DNA of 64,000 nucleotides from G963665815 sp942492065 (GCA_942492065.1 CALODV010000014.1:248001-312000); one strand, 5' to 3'; counted from the first letter of the stretch, positions 41,837 through 50,894 are shown. Notes: generated from the sequence alone by a model not told the origin. Made by a program: numbers and translations.

Positions 41837-43102
41837 TTAGTCTTTCTTTTTCTTGATTTTCTTCATTCGTACAAGGCAGTCATCTATTGTTGCTTTATCC
41901 TGTACAATATCCTCTGCCAATGACTGACAGCTTGGACTGCCACAGGCAGAACAATCAAAACCGGGTAACACGGACTCTATTTCCTGCAGTTTCTTCATTT
42001 TAGTAATAGCAGATTTGATATCCATATCCAGCTGCATGATAGATCTTGGCTCCAGAGGGAGGATATCAAATAAACCTTCTTTGTTCAGCTTACGGAAATA
42101 ATCTCCATCGGGATTATCTAAGAAGTCATTATCTATTCTGCGCTTAATTCTGGCCTTGGCAACAAACAGGTTTTCAACGTTCAATATTCCGCCAACACAG
42201 CCATTAATACAGCTTGAAAGAACAATGTAATCAAAGTTCTCTATTTGATGGTTTTCAATATCAGCAAGAATCTTTATCACATTTCTGGTGCCGCTAACTG
42301 CCAGAGTTCTGATGTTTTCATCAGCTATTTCATCTGCCCGGTAGCTTGCAATAGCCCAGTTATGACCTTTCGAAAGTACATTATTTTCCTTAGGATACTT
42401 CTCGGGGAGATTACTCATTATAAGGTTATAAATCTGATTAGTTCCGAAAGCTCCGTCCTGCATCCTCTTATATGCCCCTTCAGGCTGATAAACTGCAGTC
42501 ACTTGAGAAATACATGGGACTATCAGGAAAATTCCGATGTCCTCAGGTTCAAGACTCTGCTCTTTAGATATCTTGTCTCTATAGTACTTTGTTAAAATAC
42601 TGATTGGCGCTTCTAACTGTATTACGTGCGGCAGTAACGATGGAAATCTAACCTGGATCAGTCTGATTATCGACGGGCAGCTGCTTGAAATAATTGGTCT
42701 GATGTGTTTGTGTTCTGTTACAAACTCACGAATCATTTCTTTAACTGCTTCGGTAGCTTCAGACTCATCTGCAACTTGATTAAATCCAATTTTCAACAGA
42801 GTTTCCCTTATTACAGAATAGGGAATGTCGTCAGGAAACTGACCTGCAAAAGATGAAGACAGTATTACAAGGCTGTGTTTAAAGTTTTTGATCAAACTCA
42901 GATCATCAGTTCTTGGCTTGAACACACCGTATTTGCAGGTAACAATGCATTTTCCACAGTCAATACATCTGTTTTTATTAATTTCAACTTTTCCATGATG
43001 AACCCGGATAGCCTCAGTTGGACAAACTCTTACACAATGTGTACATCCAACACACTTATCAAGGTTGATATCAAAAGCATGGAAGTATTCTTTGTTATTC
43101 AT
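41837..43102 (-). CDS. Hydrogenase-like iron-sulfur sensor protein (HydS-like)
   Basis: About 421 residues. N-terminal two [4Fe-4S] ferredoxin motifs (CVGCTHCVRVCPTEA, CIDCGKCIVTCKYG), then a domain related to the [FeFe]-hydrogenase large subunit. The H-cluster motifs are degenerate: TSCCPxW appears as SSSCPSI, MPCxxKxxE as VPCISQVTA, and the third as SSCINGCVGG. A C-terminal Cys-rich segment follows (DCSACGSPSCQSLAEDIV). Catalytic hydrogen turnover is therefore unlikely; redox or hydrogen sensing fits, with the anti-sigma-like ATPase upstream as output. ATG 43102 is preferred to an upstream TTG. Confidence 0.75.
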   Translation of the reverse strand: MNNKEYFHAFDINLDKCVGCTHCVRVCPTEAIRVHHGKVEINKNRCIDCGKCIVTCKYGVFKPRTDDLSLIKNFKHSLVILSSSFAGQFPDDIPYSVIRETLLKIGFNQVADESEATEAVKEMIREFVTEHKHIRPIISSSCPSIIRLIQVRFPSLLPHVIQLEAPISILTKYYRDKISKEQSLEPEDIGIFLIVPCISQVTAVYQPEGAYKRMQDGAFGTNQIYNLIMSNLPEKYPKENNVLSKGHNWAIASYRADEIADENIRTLAVSGTRNVIKILADIENHQIENFDYIVLSSCINGCVGGILNVENLFVAKARIKRRIDNDFLDNPDGDYFRKLNKEGLFDILPLEPRSIMQLDMDIKSAITKMKKLQEIESVLPGFDCSACGSPSCQSLAEDIVQDKATIDDCLVRMKKIKKKKD

Positions 43103-43136
43103 ATGCAATCCGATACTTCAAAAAAAATTTACAAAA

Positions 43137-43625
43137 TTAGTACATAATTATAATCTCTAAAAGAGTTGGACTGTTTTCGCTTGATACGATATGCATCATA
43201 TCGGAATTCTTTTTAATGTTAGGCAGTCCAAGACCTGCACCAAAACCCATTTCTCTGACAAGATCATCTGCCGTAGACCAGCCGGGAACCATAGCCTGCT
43301 CAATATCCTTAAGACCGGGTCCTTCGTCTTTGCATTGCAGATGGATTAACTCATTGTGAATAAAGGCAAACAATTTGCCTCCATTAGAGTGGGCAACAAT
43401 ATTAATCTCAGCTTCATAGCAGGCAATTGCCAATCGTCTCAGGATCTGAGGATCCACACCAAGTTTCTTTAACGTTAACTTGATGGATGATGAAGCAGTT
43501 CCGGCATTAATGAAGTCTTTGACTTTTATGTCAAACTCCAGAGTCATTTCAGGTTCTGCAGACTTGCTGAGGAATTCTTTGATTGCAGACTCTTTTTCTT
43601 CTTTATATGTCCAGTACTCAGCCAT
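43137..43625 (-). CDS. Anti-sigma-factor-like serine kinase ATPase
   Basis: A 162-residue GHKL ATPase of the RsbW/SpoIIAB type (LRRLAIACYEAEINIVAHSN as N box, LQCKDEGPGLKDIEQAM, MGFGAGLGLPNIKKNSD). In redox clusters such proteins are thought to relay the state of the hydrogenase-like sensor. An ECF sigma gene lies further along the same strand, but any link is speculation. It shares its last base region with the DRTGG gene (stop/start overlap at 43625). Confidence 0.75.
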   Translation of the reverse strand: MAEYWTYKEEKESAIKEFLSKSAEPEMTLEFDIKVKDFINAGTASSSIKLTLKKLGVDPQILRRLAIACYEAEINIVAHSNGGKLFAFIHNELIHLQCKDEGPGLKDIEQAMVPGWSTADDLVREMGFGAGLGLPNIKKNSDMMHIVSSENSPTLLEIIIMY

Positions 43626-43972
43626 TAGATTTTGCAGCTCCTGAGTCCTGCACTAAAGAGCTTTCCACTTGTGGAATACATAGTATTCTTGGTAGTAATC
43701 AGTGGAAGTTCTCTTTCTTTAGCCATGTTAATGATTTCATCAGTAGGCTTTTTACCTCTGACAAATACTATACCAAAAATCTCAATCATATCAGCAAGTC
43801 TGATGATTTGTGGGTTTGTCAGTCCGGTAAGAAGGAGTGTTTTCTCTTTTGTACACATCAGTATATCACTTATTAAATCTGATCCGAATGCACAAGTGAT
43901 TTCAATATCAGGATTGATATCAGGAGTCAGAAGTTCTCCATCAATGGCTTTAATTATTTCTTTTAGTTTCAT
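43625..43972 (-). CDS. DRTGG-domain protein 2
   Basis: A 115-residue DRTGG-type domain (MKLKEIIKAIDGELLTPD; GSDLISDILMCTKEKTLLLTG; ending PLITTKNTMYSTSGKLFSAG). AAGGA lies seven bases before ATG 43972, so the longer frame from 44014 is not used. Paralogue of the gene at 41157. It heads the minus-strand redox-sensor group. Confidence 0.75.
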   Translation of the reverse strand: MKLKEIIKAIDGELLTPDINPDIEITCAFGSDLISDILMCTKEKTLLLTGLTNPQIIRLADMIEIFGIVFVRGKKPTDEIINMAKERELPLITTKNTMYSTSGKLFSAGLRSCKI

Positions 43973-44037
43973 TGAAAATCCTTTTTTTGAGTTCACGTCA
44001 TAAATTTTATACAACGTTGTTTATGCAAGTGATTTTA

Positions 44038-44601
44038 TCAGTTTTTATCAATCGAATCGTAATAGTTATCGATCTTTGTTATCAAGTTCAGGACAATACT
44101 GTTTAAATTATCTTTAAGAATCAGTATAAGCTTATCATGATCATTAATTACAATTTTCTTTTTCTCATTAAAGTATCTTGTCTTTGATATTTCTGTGTTA
44201 AAGTATTCAACTTTGAGCTGAATACCAAGTTTAAGCTCGTATGCTTTATATCTGGGATCAAATACATTTTTATCAATCTCAATGTTTGGAATGGAAATCT
44301 TCAGAGTATCCTTGCCATTAATTTTGTCTTTGGTAAATCTCTCCTGCTGCCATCTTTTAAGTGCACTTCCGATGGCTTTGTTTATATCGATTTCTACAAA
44401 TCCTCCATTGGATGACTGAAAAACTATTTGCTCATTGCCTTCAGTTCCTGCAAATATTACTGATGGAAGGAGTTTCTCCGATAGCTTGAAATCTTTGAAT
44501 TCCTGCTTGCTATTGTAGTCCAGACTGACAACCTTAGTATCAATTGCATTGAACATGCAGCCGGACAATAATGTGATTATTATCAATAAAACATTTTTCA
44601 T
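44038..44601 (-). CDS. Putative lipoprotein
   Basis: A 187-residue protein with lipobox LLSGC at residues 11-15 after a hydrophobic start, then a mixed alpha/beta region (VVSLDYNSKQEFKDF, IPNIEIDKNVFDPRYKAYEL, LGIQLKVEYFN). No family recognised; the pattern resembles small outer-membrane-associated LPS or ABC-partner lipoproteins. Its start overlaps the coaE stop by one base. Confidence 0.6.
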   Translation of the reverse strand: MKNVLLIIITLLSGCMFNAIDTKVVSLDYNSKQEFKDFKLSEKLLPSVIFAGTEGNEQIVFQSSNGGFVEIDINKAIGSALKRWQQERFTKDKINGKDTLKISIPNIEIDKNVFDPRYKAYELKLGIQLKVEYFNTEISKTRYFNEKKKIVINDHDKLILILKDNLNSIVLNLITKIDNYYDSIDKN

Positions 44602-45236
44602 TATATCTTATAAAAAGGTAGTGCATTTCTGTCGTTAAGGCAATTAATATAAGTTCTTAATTCGTAATATTTTTCTCTTAACGAGTTAATTGTGTTGTTG
44701 TTAGCGATAACAAAATCGCTCAATGGAATCTTGTATGAATCATCGGTCTGAGATTCTATCCGTTGAACTGCTTTATTTTCAGAAAGTGAATCTCTCTGCT
44801 TTATGCGGGATATCCTATGTTTTATGTCTGACCATACCAGAATAATTGCATCAAAATGCTCTTCCAATTTACTCTCAAACAGAAGAGGAATCTCAATAAT
44901 TATTCTATCATCTATGCAGTTTTCCATCTGTTCCTGCATTCTGCGTCTGATACGAGGGTGAGTAATAGAATTCAGTTCCTCAAGTTTCTGTTTGTCAGAA
45001 AAAACCAGTTCCCCCAACTTCTTCCTGTCTATACAACCATCTACAAAGCATATTTCACCAAAGGATTTTCTGATCTCATGGATTGTTTCATCCGAGGTGA
45101 GGACTTCATGCCCAATCTTGTCTGCGTATACAAGAGTATAACCGTCAGCTTCCAGCCATTCTGCGATCAGAGATTTCCCCGATGCTATCCCGCCCGTCAG
45201 TCCAACAGAGATAACTGTTCTATCTTTTAGTTTCAT
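44601..45236 (-). CDS. coaE: Dephospho-CoA kinase
   Basis: A 211-residue P-loop kinase for the last step of coenzyme A synthesis. SVGLTGGIASGKSLIAEWLE is the Walker A, followed by YADKIGHEVL, ITHPRIRRRMQEQ, IIIEIPLLFESKLE (VPLLFE motif) and the lid region RISRIKQRD. It overlaps cdaA by 17 bases and the lipoprotein gene by one base. Confidence 0.9.
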   Translation of the reverse strand: MKLKDRTVISVGLTGGIASGKSLIAEWLEADGYTLVYADKIGHEVLTSDETIHEIRKSFGEICFVDGCIDRKKLGELVFSDKQKLEELNSITHPRIRRRMQEQMENCIDDRIIIEIPLLFESKLEEHFDAIILVWSDIKHRISRIKQRDSLSENKAVQRIESQTDDSYKIPLSDFVIANNNTINSLREKYYELRTYINCLNDRNALPFYKI

Positions 45237-45966
45237 CAGCTATTCTCTGAGCGAGTTCTTCCTGAGTAACATTGTGATTGATTTCGCCGTTTTTGGCTGT
45301 TGAGACCTGACCGGATTCTTCTGAGACGATAATAACAAATGCGTCTGTTTCTTCTGAAATACCAATTGCTGCCAGATGTCTTGTACCATGCCTCTGGACA
45401 TGCTCAATATTTCTTGATAGAGGCAGAAGTACTTTTACGGCATGGATTCTGTTATTCCTAACTACTACCGCTCCATCATGCAGGATAGTATATTTATTGA
45501 ATATGGTTATAAGAAGCTTTGGGGTGAGTCTGGCATCAATAACTTCACCGGTTTCAACATATTTATCAAGCTTCTGAGAGTTTTCTATAACAATTAATGC
45601 TCCGGTTTTTCTGAAAGCCATGGATTTTACTGACTCCAGAATGGGGGAGTAAATATACTTTTTACGAGGTTGAAAAAAAGATTTAAAATCTTTATCAAAT
45701 CCGGCTTTTAAAATGAAGTTTCTGATTTCCGGTTGAAACAGTATTATAAATGCAATGAACCAGTAATTTTTCAATATCTCAAAACCCGAAGTGATCATTC
45801 TCAATTCCAGAAATACGGATGCAAGATAGAGCACCAGAACAATAGCGAAGCCTATAAGAATCTGGAAGCTGCCTGTCTTCTTGACTATCAGCAATACTCG
45901 ATAGACAATGAAAGATATGATTATTATATCTATTAGATCAGCTAATCCCGGTCTCAGAAAATCCAT
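45220..45966 (-). CDS. cdaA: Diadenylate cyclase, CdaA-type
   Basis: A 248-residue membrane enzyme: three transmembrane helices (~12-80) and a DAC domain. DGA motif at 164-166 (LHDGAVVV). The second motif reads GTRHLAAIG (194-202), whereas the usual form is GTRHRAAIG; the third-position Arg of RHR is Leu. ISEETDAF and VSEESGQVSTAKNG follow as in active enzymes. Makes c-di-AMP from two ATP, which controls osmolyte and cell-wall balance. The substitution may lower activity. Adjacent to folP as in many bacteria. Confidence 0.85.
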   Translation of the reverse strand: MDFLRPGLADLIDIIIISFIVYRVLLIVKKTGSFQILIGFAIVLVLYLASVFLELRMITSGFEILKNYWFIAFIILFQPEIRNFILKAGFDKDFKSFFQPRKKYIYSPILESVKSMAFRKTGALIVIENSQKLDKYVETGEVIDARLTPKLLITIFNKYTILHDGAVVVRNNRIHAVKVLLPLSRNIEHVQRHGTRHLAAIGISEETDAFVIIVSEESGQVSTAKNGEINHNVTQEELAQRIADETKR

Positions 45967-45974
45967 ACCTGATT

Positions 45975-47177
45975 CTATCCTTTATTTATGATTGCAGAAA
46001 TAGTTTTTACTGCCTGTACATTTTCTTTCACATCGTGTACTCTGATAATATGCACTCCCTGCATTGCTCCATGTACTGATGTACTGATTGTACCAAAAAG
46101 TCTGTCAGATGCTTCTGATTCGTAAATCTCATTAATATATCTTTTTCGGGATGCCCCCAGGACAACAGGGTAACCAAGTGACTTGAATTCGGACAGCTTC
46201 TTGAGAATCGTCATATTATGCTCAAAGGTTTTGCCAAAGCCGACCCCCGGATCAATAAGGATTCTGCTTCTATCTATACCGTTTTCCAGACAATAGTCTA
46301 TCCTATTTTGAAAGAAAGTCATGATCTCGTCAATTACATCATTATATTCCGGATTTTCCTGCATAGTTCGAGGATTCCCTTTCATATGCATTAGAATAAT
46401 CTGAACATGAGGATACTTTTTCAGTACATCAATCATCTGGCTGTCCCATTGCATTGCAGATACATCATTGATGATATCAGCTCCGTTTTTGATAGCTTCC
46501 TCTGCAACGATTGCCTTAGTAGTATCTATTGAAACCGGTATATCCGTTTTATCTCTAATCTTTTTCAGGACAGGAATAACGCGTTTTATCTCCTCTTCAA
46601 AGCTTACGCTTTCCGAGCCGGGGCGTGTTGATTCTCCGCCAATATCGATAATACCTGCTCCATCTTCGATCAGTTTCATAGCTTGGGCAGCAGCTTTATC
46701 TGTATCCATGTATTTGCTTCCATCGGAAAACGAATCCGGGGTTACATTAAGTATACCCATAATGACAGGTTCACTCAAGTCGATTGTCTTATGCTGCAGC
46801 TTAAGCTGATACTGCTTTCTGCTGAGAAGAATATCTACTGCTTCTCTCAGAAATTTCTGAATGGTGGGCAAGCCGAATATTGTCTGATAATCAAGCTTTC
46901 TGATGAGTTTTTTCAGCTTATCCGGATCACCCAGCAAAATTACATCGCTGAACTCCAGTTTACCGTCCACAACACCACGCGCTACCGCTGCATCTGCTCC
47001 GATGGACAGCATTTCCTGTTTAAGTATATTGGCGGCACCGAGTTTTACGCCTGTGAGTTTTATAGCTCCGGCAAGAGCTTTGGGGGCCATTACTTCGACT
47101 CCCTGGCTTGAGACTTTTATCTTGTTCAATTCGTTTATAGCATCATTTATGTTATCTATCTTCAGAATTCTGTTCAT
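45975..47177 (-). CDS. folP: Dihydropteroate synthase with N-terminal extension
   Basis: About 400 residues. The TIM-barrel synthase covers ~125-400 (IMGILNVTPDSFSDG, IIDIGGESTRPGS, VSIDTTKAIVAEEA, INDVSA, ILIDPGVGFGKTFEHN, GASRKRYI, RVHDV). The first ~120 residues (VMAPKALAGAIKLTGV, ILKQEMLSIGADAAVA) match the extra domain seen in Clostridia/Chlorobi-type long FolP. Couples pterin pyrophosphate and p-aminobenzoate. ATG 47177 has GGAG six bases upstream; ATG 47189 is an alternative. Overlaps the previous gene. Confidence 0.9.
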   Translation of the reverse strand: MNRILKIDNINDAINELNKIKVSSQGVEVMAPKALAGAIKLTGVKLGAANILKQEMLSIGADAAVARGVVDGKLEFSDVILLGDPDKLKKLIRKLDYQTIFGLPTIQKFLREAVDILLSRKQYQLKLQHKTIDLSEPVIMGILNVTPDSFSDGSKYMDTDKAAAQAMKLIEDGAGIIDIGGESTRPGSESVSFEEEIKRVIPVLKKIRDKTDIPVSIDTTKAIVAEEAIKNGADIINDVSAMQWDSQMIDVLKKYPHVQIILMHMKGNPRTMQENPEYNDVIDEIMTFFQNRIDYCLENGIDRSRILIDPGVGFGKTFEHNMTILKKLSEFKSLGYPVVLGASRKRYINEIYESEASDRLFGTISTSVHGAMQGVHIIRVHDVKENVQAVKTISAIINKG

Positions 47178-48045
47178 CAGACTCTCCATTAATTTTTATG
47201 AGGAAATCACCTGCAGGAAGCTCCTTATAATAAATGTCTTCTTTTTCGAAGGAATGTACAGGGGCAATTACAGCAATCTTCGCATTGTCAGTCAATTTTT
47301 TCACCCTGTTTGCTGTTCCCAGACCGTATCTGGAATGGAAATCTCCATTATAGTGAATTACTATTTTATTCTTATTGCTATTCTTAAAATTAGAAATTTG
47401 TTCAGCCATGGCATCATCTTTAATGCATTGTGCTTCGTAGAATCCCTGGGGGAGTCCGGACATTGCCGGATGAGTACTCATGGACATTTTCATCATCTCT
47501 GTGAACAGCTCTTTGTACTCATTTTCGAAAACAAACTGATTCTTCGGAACATAAACAGTATCTGATGGACTCAGGAATGACTTGAAATCATATCCGTGTT
47601 TTCTTCTGGCAGAGGCAATTCTGCGCGGGATATTTGCCGAGATAAAATCCAGATTGTTTACTTTTACTATGTCTACGACAGGTTTGTAGTCGGAAAGATA
47701 GTTGGGCCAGGCTCTGGTTTTGGTAATCATTTCTTTTTCGGAAAGTCTGCCGTCGAGATAAGCATCCATTATGTCAGAAACATCTGTTTCGAACATTTCC
47801 ATGGATACGGCAATTCTGCCCGGTTTAAGCTTTATCAGTTTTTCCAGCAATTTTGCTTCAAGCTTATGATGAATCTGATTATCGTGATACTCACCGAAGA
47901 AAATTATATCATAGTTAACAAGCTCTGAAGCCAGCTCATCCAATGTTATAGTTCTGTTCAGCTTCAGTGAAAAAATACTGTATTCTTCTTTTGCACAAAG
48001 GCAAAGAGATAACATCATTATTATAAGTGCTAAAATTATTCTCAT
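47152..48045 (-). CDS. ChaN-like (DUF399) exported protein
   Basis: A 297-residue protein with a hydrophobic signal (1-18). Family features: DIIFFGEYHDNQIHHKLEAKLLE, VSMEMFETDVS, LDFISANIPRRIASA, MSTHPAMSGLPQGFYEAQCIKDDAMAEQI, VIHYNGDFHSRYGLG. ChaN-family proteins bind haem or are proposed to handle iron at the outer membrane; the catalytic role is uncertain. No canonical lipobox is clear. It leads into folP with an overlap. Confidence 0.75.
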   Translation of the reverse strand: MRIILALIIMMLSLCLCAKEEYSIFSLKLNRTITLDELASELVNYDIIFFGEYHDNQIHHKLEAKLLEKLIKLKPGRIAVSMEMFETDVSDIMDAYLDGRLSEKEMITKTRAWPNYLSDYKPVVDIVKVNNLDFISANIPRRIASARRKHGYDFKSFLSPSDTVYVPKNQFVFENEYKELFTEMMKMSMSTHPAMSGLPQGFYEAQCIKDDAMAEQISNFKNSNKNKIVIHYNGDFHSRYGLGTANRVKKLTDNAKIAVIAPVHSFEKEDIYYKELPAGDFLIKINGESDEQNSEDR

Positions 48046-48365
48046 GGAATCTCCGTAAACAATTTATTGATTACCTGCGAAATATGCCAGCTTAAAGTTA
48101 AGTGATTTATTTCTCAGGATTTCTGACTGTGAATCTATGATTGAATGAAATGTATTTTTTGCAAGTTTTATTTGTTTCCCTGATATTCAGACACAAAAAA
48201 AAAGGCTGCAGGTAGATTTATCAATAAATAATTAATAATCCATACTGATTTGCAGAATGAGTATAGTGTTCTCCAAACTACACACCCTAAATCGAATAAG
48301 TTCGATAGGGTACGATATTTTCCAACCATTGCGAAGGTCTTTAGACCATTCGCAAGGGGAAAATA
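48046..48365. other. Intergenic region with two consecutive strong hairpins
   Basis: First hairpin: ACCCTA-AA-TCGAA (48284-48296) with TTCGATAGGGT (48301-48311). Second: TTGCGAAGGTCT (48329-48340) with AGACC-A-TTCGCAA (48343-48355), twelve pairs with one bulged A. They lie just past the stop of the minus-strand secreted protein at 48366 and probably stabilise or end its transcript. A related palindrome occurs at 50745-50764. The remaining bases are AT-rich and I see nothing else. Confidence 0.5.
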
Positions 48366-50720
48366 CTATTTCAATATTATCATTTTGTTTATTAACGAGG
48401 ACTTTTCTGTTTTGACTTTATAGAAATATACTCCGGAACCTACGTTCTTGTTATTTTCATCTGTTCCGTTCCATTCTATTGTGTGATGTCCGCTTTCCTT
48501 GTTCTCATTCACCAGTTGTTTTACCTTTTGACCTTTTATGTTGTACACTTCAATACACACATTGCCTTCTTCAGGTAGACTGTATGATATGGTTGTGGTT
48601 GGGTTGAACGGGTTAGGGTAGTTATAAGCATTTACTTTGCTTAATTTGTAATCCAATTCTTTATCAAAATTACTCACAGGCTGCCATTCATAACAACCTA
48701 TATCTACAGTACTGCCGTATATTCTGGAATTACCAGCCAGATCAAGCAAAGGGAAATTGCTTCCTGTTACAGCTCCGGCATCTACACAGGGACTTGTTTC
48801 CGTTAGATAGTAGTACTCTGCGGAAGTTGAATCTCCCCCGACAAACTCAGGCAAAACATTAATGTTTGTGTTTTCGTAAGTTAGTAGATGCTCGTTTTCC
48901 TTGGGTATTACCATAACTGATTGCTCTCCACCTAATATCAGATTATTACTTATCGTGGAGGAGTTATGGTAATCTTCAGTACATATGGCTATTTCTCTGG
49001 AATCGTACATTGAGTAAGGATTGTAAAAGATATTATTATATACGTAAGAATTATTACCTACAATTTCAAACTTAACAAGGTTTGTCTGAAAACTGATATA
49101 ATTATTAGCAAATGTATTATTCCTGACATATGTGTCACCATAAATAGAACCAATATACCCCACAGCCTGTGCGTTGTAGGAAATGTTGTTAACTACAAGA
49201 TTATTCTCAAATACAACAAGACTGTCTCCAAACAGAACAAAAGCATTTTCATTGAGGGGGGCATAGCTTGTATTTCCATTGAATATACTGTTTGATACAA
49301 TAACTGAGTCTGCTGTTACCCGTACTGCATTATCACAACACTCAATATGATGTTCTGTTACCTGATTGCCAGTGAACTCGCAACTATCAATTACTGCTTT
49401 ACCGATACCATACATGTATAGTCCTGATTTGCTGTCTGTTGATCTGCAGTTAAGAATTCTCACATTTTTTAACTCAACGTAATCGCAATCCTCAATCATT
49501 AAAGCTGTTATACTCCTGCTGAAGCAGTTTTTTATGACAATGTCTCCAAGTTTCACATTCTTACCATTATCACCCCGAAAAGTCAATCCTTCCCCGACAG
49601 GATTTTCTATTGTCAATCCTGTAATTTCAATATCCTTATATTCATACATAGCATATAAAATGGGTCTTTCTGAAATATATCCCCCAAGATAAGTAACATC
49701 TGAGCCTGCTCCGGCTAATCTGCAATGACTCTTTAAAACCGGAGTATTAAATCTGTTTAGAAACTGAAGTGAGTAATCACCAGCTGCAATATGTATAGTT
49801 TTGGGATCAAGACTGTCTGCCGCCAAAAGCTTGCAGGCATCTACTATTGAATACTTTGGATCATCAGTTGACAGTCCGGAGTTAGCATCATCTCCATCCA
49901 TGGATACATATAAATCTGCATTTATTGGTGTTATGTGACCTCTGAGAATATTAAACTGCATGGGATTTCCTGTATAGGATGAATATAAACTACTGTAGTT
50001 TGCATAATATCGAGATGCTACAGCTTCACTGAACTTATCAAGATAGATCATTGTCACTTTGTCATAATCTCGGGGAATATATCTAATTGATAAGTCCATA
50101 CCGCTATATGCCATATTATTGTATATACTGCATCTGTTCACAGAAGAAAAGATCATTTCTGAAGTTAATTCGGGTTTATAACAAACCCCCCCCCCTGACC
50201 AGGAGAAATTGTCATGTATATCAAGCCCTGCAAACTCAATATCTACTTCACCGGAAATATAAATTCCACCTCCAAGATCAGTAACTTTATTTTCATAAAT
50301 ATCACAATTAGTAATTTTCATATTACCATCCACATTAATACAAATGCCACCACCCACTGCACCCTCATCTCCATATCCATTAGTAATTGTAAAACCTCTT
50401 ATTTCTGCATTGTTTACCTGCTGTCCCCAGATTTTTATTACTCTGCCAACACCACACCCATTTAGTATGGTTTCTGCAATATAATGATCTTCTCCGGTTA
50501 GTGCTTCCATTGAATAAAGTTTTATGGATCTACCGTTAAAATTGAGGTTTACCGCATAAAATCCCGGATATACAAGTACAATATCACCATCGGATGAACT
50601 GTCTATCGCCTGCTGTATATCGGTAAAATCTCCGCTGCCATCAAGATTTACGGTGTGGGTAGCACCTATAATAATTATAGGTATCAATGTAAGTATCAGT
50701 ATTGCAAACTGCTTTTTCAT
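48366..50720 (-). CDS. Secreted parallel beta-helix protein with sorting domain and G10 tract
   Basis: A 784-residue exported protein. Signal peptide (1-19), then right-handed beta-helix with DGSGDFTDIQQAIDSSSDGDIV and many NN/IY..N coils (CDIYENKVTDLGGGIYISG, NRCSIYNNMAYSG, NSIFNGNTSY, NNLVVNNISYNAQ). Two helix sections are separated by ADLYVSMDGDDANSGLSTDD. Tail from ~700: YNYPNPFNPTTTISYSLPE, YNIKGQKVKQLV, GVYFYKVKTEKS, ILK. A run of ten G in the coding strand (50195-50186) encodes the Gly-Gly-Gly of SWSGGGVCY and could slip. Likely surface polysaccharide- or adhesin-related; ligand unknown. Confidence 0.82.
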   Translation of the reverse strand: MKKQFAILILTLIPIIIIGATHTVNLDGSGDFTDIQQAIDSSSDGDIVLVYPGFYAVNLNFNGRSIKLYSMEALTGEDHYIAETILNGCGVGRVIKIWGQQVNNAEIRGFTITNGYGDEGAVGGGICINVDGNMKITNCDIYENKVTDLGGGIYISGEVDIEFAGLDIHDNFSWSGGGVCYKPELTSEMIFSSVNRCSIYNNMAYSGMDLSIRYIPRDYDKVTMIYLDKFSEAVASRYYANYSSLYSSYTGNPMQFNILRGHITPINADLYVSMDGDDANSGLSTDDPKYSIVDACKLLAADSLDPKTIHIAAGDYSLQFLNRFNTPVLKSHCRLAGAGSDVTYLGGYISERPILYAMYEYKDIEITGLTIENPVGEGLTFRGDNGKNVKLGDIVIKNCFSRSITALMIEDCDYVELKNVRILNCRSTDSKSGLYMYGIGKAVIDSCEFTGNQVTEHHIECCDNAVRVTADSVIVSNSIFNGNTSYAPLNENAFVLFGDSLVVFENNLVVNNISYNAQAVGYIGSIYGDTYVRNNTFANNYISFQTNLVKFEIVGNNSYVYNNIFYNPYSMYDSREIAICTEDYHNSSTISNNLILGGEQSVMVIPKENEHLLTYENTNINVLPEFVGGDSTSAEYYYLTETSPCVDAGAVTGSNFPLLDLAGNSRIYGSTVDIGCYEWQPVSNFDKELDYKLSKVNAYNYPNPFNPTTTISYSLPEEGNVCIEVYNIKGQKVKQLVNENKESGHHTIEWNGTDENNKNVGSGVYFYKVKTEKSSLINKMIILK
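50186..50195 (-). repeat. Homopolymeric G10 tract inside a coding region
   Basis: Ten consecutive C on the plus strand (ten G in the gene at 48366-50720). In an AT-rich genome such a run is conspicuous and prone to slipped-strand changes that would shift the frame after about residue 180. Confidence 0.85.
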
Positions 50721-50741
50721 AGGTTTCCTTTAATATCTCAT

Positions 50742-50888
50742 ACCTTCGCAATGGTCTTAAGACCCGTAGATGTTTCTGAGAGAACACATCCAGAGAAATG
50801 CGAATGGTGTGAGATATATTTATTTATTATTGTTAACCCTCAGCCTGCCCTGACTAAATCAGGACAGACAGCTCCCTGTATAGGGAGC
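50742..50888. other. Spacer with palindrome and terminator-like hairpins
   Basis: GGTCTTAAGACC (50753-50764) is a perfect palindrome. CCTGA-CTAAA-TCAGG (50849-50863) and GCTCCCT-GTAT-AGGGAGC (50871-50888, seven pairs) are two hairpins just after the stop of the minus-strand gene at 50895. No clear T run follows, so they may be transcript-stabilising or weak terminators. Confidence 0.45.
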
Positions 50889-50894
50889 ACTATT

